Of a stretch of DNA of 64,000 nt, positions 62,873 to 64,000 are shown piece by piece. Every line of letters begins with the position of its first letter. The first letter of the stretch is position 1. The stretch covers positions 62,001 to 126,000 of the forward strand of contig NZ_JAUCGR010000003.1 in NCBI RefSeq assembly GCF_030362815.1. The letters are read 5' to 3'. The notes below the pieces were generated by a model. That model saw only the letters and a program-made list of their open reading frames with translations. It had not been told where the DNA came from and made no database searches. The position numbers and the translations under genes are program-made. This DNA is from Cellulomonas edaphi (GTDB lineage Bacteria; Actinomycetota; Actinomycetes; Actinomycetales; Cellulomonadaceae).

Positions 62873-64000
62873 CCGGCGGTCGCGCTGGCCCGGATCTCCC
62901 GGACGACGGTCACCTTGATCTCGCCGGGGTAGGTCAGGTCGGCCTCGATGTGGCGTGCGATGGCGACGGCGAGCTGGGGCAACGAGTAGTCGTCGACCTC
63001 GGAGGGTTCGACCACCACGCGGACCTCCCGGCCGGCCGACATCGCCAGCGCGCGCCGGACACCCGCGTGCGCCGCGACCAGCTGCTCGAGCTTGTCCAGC
63101 CGCTCCGTGTACTGCTCGATCTCCTCGCGCCGCGCACCGGGCCGCGCCGCCGAGACGGCGTCGGCGACCTGGACGAGCACGGCCTCGACGGTCTCCGGAG
63201 CGACCTCGTCGTGGTGGGCCGCCACCGCGTTGACCACGGCGTGGTCCTCGCCGTGCCGCTTGACCAGGTCGGCGCCGACGGCGGCGTGCGTGCCGGGCAC
63301 CTGCGACGTCAGCGCCTTGCCGATGTCGTGCAGGAACGCGCCGCGCCGCGTGACCTCGACGTCCGCGCCCACCTCGGCCGCCATCGCCGCGGCGAGGAGC
63401 GCCGTCTCCACGAGGTGCTCGAGGACGTTCTGGCCGTAGGACGTGCGCAGCCGCAGGCGCCCGAGCGTGCGCACCAGCTCGGGGTGCAGCCGGGTCACGC
63501 CCGCCCGCTCGGCGGCGTCATGACCCGCCGCGTCGGCGCGCTCGTCGCCCTGCTCCAGCGCGCGCGCGTACGCGGACTCGATCCGCTGCGGGTGGATGCG
63601 TCCGTCGTCCATGAGCGCCTCGAGCGTGACCTGCGCCAGCTCTCGACGCTCGGGGTCGAAGCACGACAGCACCACCGAGCCGGGCTGGTCGTCGACCAGC
63701 ACGTTGACGCCCGTGAGCGCCTCGAAGGCGCGGATGTTGCGCCCCTCCTTGCCGATGATGCGGCCCTTCATGTCCTCCGACGGAAGCGGGAGCACCGTGA
63801 CGGAGCTCTGCGAGCTGGTCCCGACCGCGGTCCGCTGCAGCGCGGCGACCAGCACCCGACGCGCCTTCGCGTCGGCCGTCCGGCGCGCCTGCGCCTCGAT
63901 GCGGCGCACCTGGGCGGCTGTCTCGTTCTGCGCCTGCTCGACGAGCCGCCGGGACAGCTCGGCGCGGGCCTCGTCGGCCGTCAGCCCGGCCGCGGAGGCC
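62869..64000 (-). CDS. rny: Ribonuclease Y (5' end beyond window)
   Basis: Endoribonuclease that starts mRNA decay at the membrane. 377 codons are in the window and the N-terminus, with its membrane anchor, lies to the right. Visible: LTADEARAELSRRLVEQAQ and a coiled coil, the KH domain MKGRIIGKEGRNIRAFEALTGV, and the HD domain with AFLHDIGKAL and VVNAVAAHHDEV. The GTG at 63909 is not the start, since the frame is open and conserved beyond it. Confidence 0.95.
   Translation of the reverse strand, partial: ASAAGLTADEARAELSRRLVEQAQNETAAQVRRIEAQARRTADAKARRVLVAALQRTAVGTSSQSSVTVLPLPSEDMKGRIIGKEGRNIRAFEALTGVNVLVDDQPGSVVLSCFDPERRELAQVTLEALMDDGRIHPQRIESAYARALEQGDERADAAGHDAAERAGVTRLHPELVRTLGRLRLRTSYGQNVLEHLVETALLAAAMAAEVGADVEVTRRGAFLHDIGKALTSQVPGTHAAVGADLVKRHGEDHAVVNAVAAHHDEVAPETVEAVLVQVADAVSAARPGARREEIEQYTERLDKLEQLVAAHAGVRRALAMSAGREVRVVVEPSEVDDYSLPQLAVAIARHIEADLTYPGEIKVTVVREIRASATAG

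Noticed and set aside
1..64000. tRNA or rRNA genes, prophage, insertion sequences or genomic island
   Set aside because: None recognised; gene content and base composition look uniform and core-like throughout.

Overview
The window is one contiguous piece of a very high G+C actinobacterial chromosome. Gene content and order fit the order Micrococcales, and I would guess Cellulomonadaceae: a ftsA-less dcw cluster ending in ftsZ-pgeF-sepF-yggT-divIVA, LexA boxes of the TCGAAC-N4-GTTCGA type, a fermentative L-lactate dehydrogenase, and GluABCD-type glutamate uptake. The genus is inference; no rRNA is present to settle it. I saw no tRNA, rRNA, CRISPR array, prophage or insertion sequence. Almost all of the sequence is core chromosome.

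Region 1 (1-19600, minus strand) is the complete division and cell-wall cluster, transcribed right to left: mraZ, rsmH, ftsL, ftsI, murE, murF, mraY, murD, ftsW, murG, murC, ftsQ, ftsZ, pgeF, sepF, yggT, divIVA, then a TraR/DksA-type zinc-finger gene and lspA, which runs off the left edge. Most adjacent genes overlap by ATGA or GTGA. The mraZ promoter carries four perfectly phased MraZ boxes, and ftsZ has its own promoter with a palindrome. Region 2 (19600-24800, plus strand) is the divergent MoxR ATPase / DUF58 / transglutaminase operon, with two further MraZ-type repeat pairs upstream.

Region 3 (24376-29661) holds a DUF3040 gene, an SOS operon (HEPN protein plus DinB polymerase IV under a perfect LexA box), a spermidine-synthase-like protein, a cold-shock protein, a PAC2 protein and a receiver protein. 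Region 4 (29221-36523) has a signalling set (receiver-PP2C phosphatase, CHASE3 histidine kinase, stand-alone receiver), a HelD-type helicase, serA and a small DUF5302 gene.

Region 5 (36627-59401) matches the conserved actinobacterial nrdR-lexA-hflX-dapF-miaA-miaB neighbourhood: S9 peptidase, nrdR, an SOS-type LysM division-inhibitor candidate divergent from lexA, ldh, dinG, hflX, a methyltransferase, an MFS exporter, a thioredoxin, dapF, miaA, a degenerate LigB-like protein, three YbjN paralogues, a reductase, a NYN-domain protein, a large secreted hydrolase and miaB. Region 6 (59520-64000) is a gluABCD glutamate ABC transporter converging on ribonuclease Y, which is cut by the right edge.

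Themes that run through the window: an SOS regulon (lexA, the LysM gene, HEPN-dinB), an MraZ operator that may reach the divergent MoxR operon, and nine genes whose start codon lies exactly six bases after a -10-like hexamer, the mark of leaderless transcripts.
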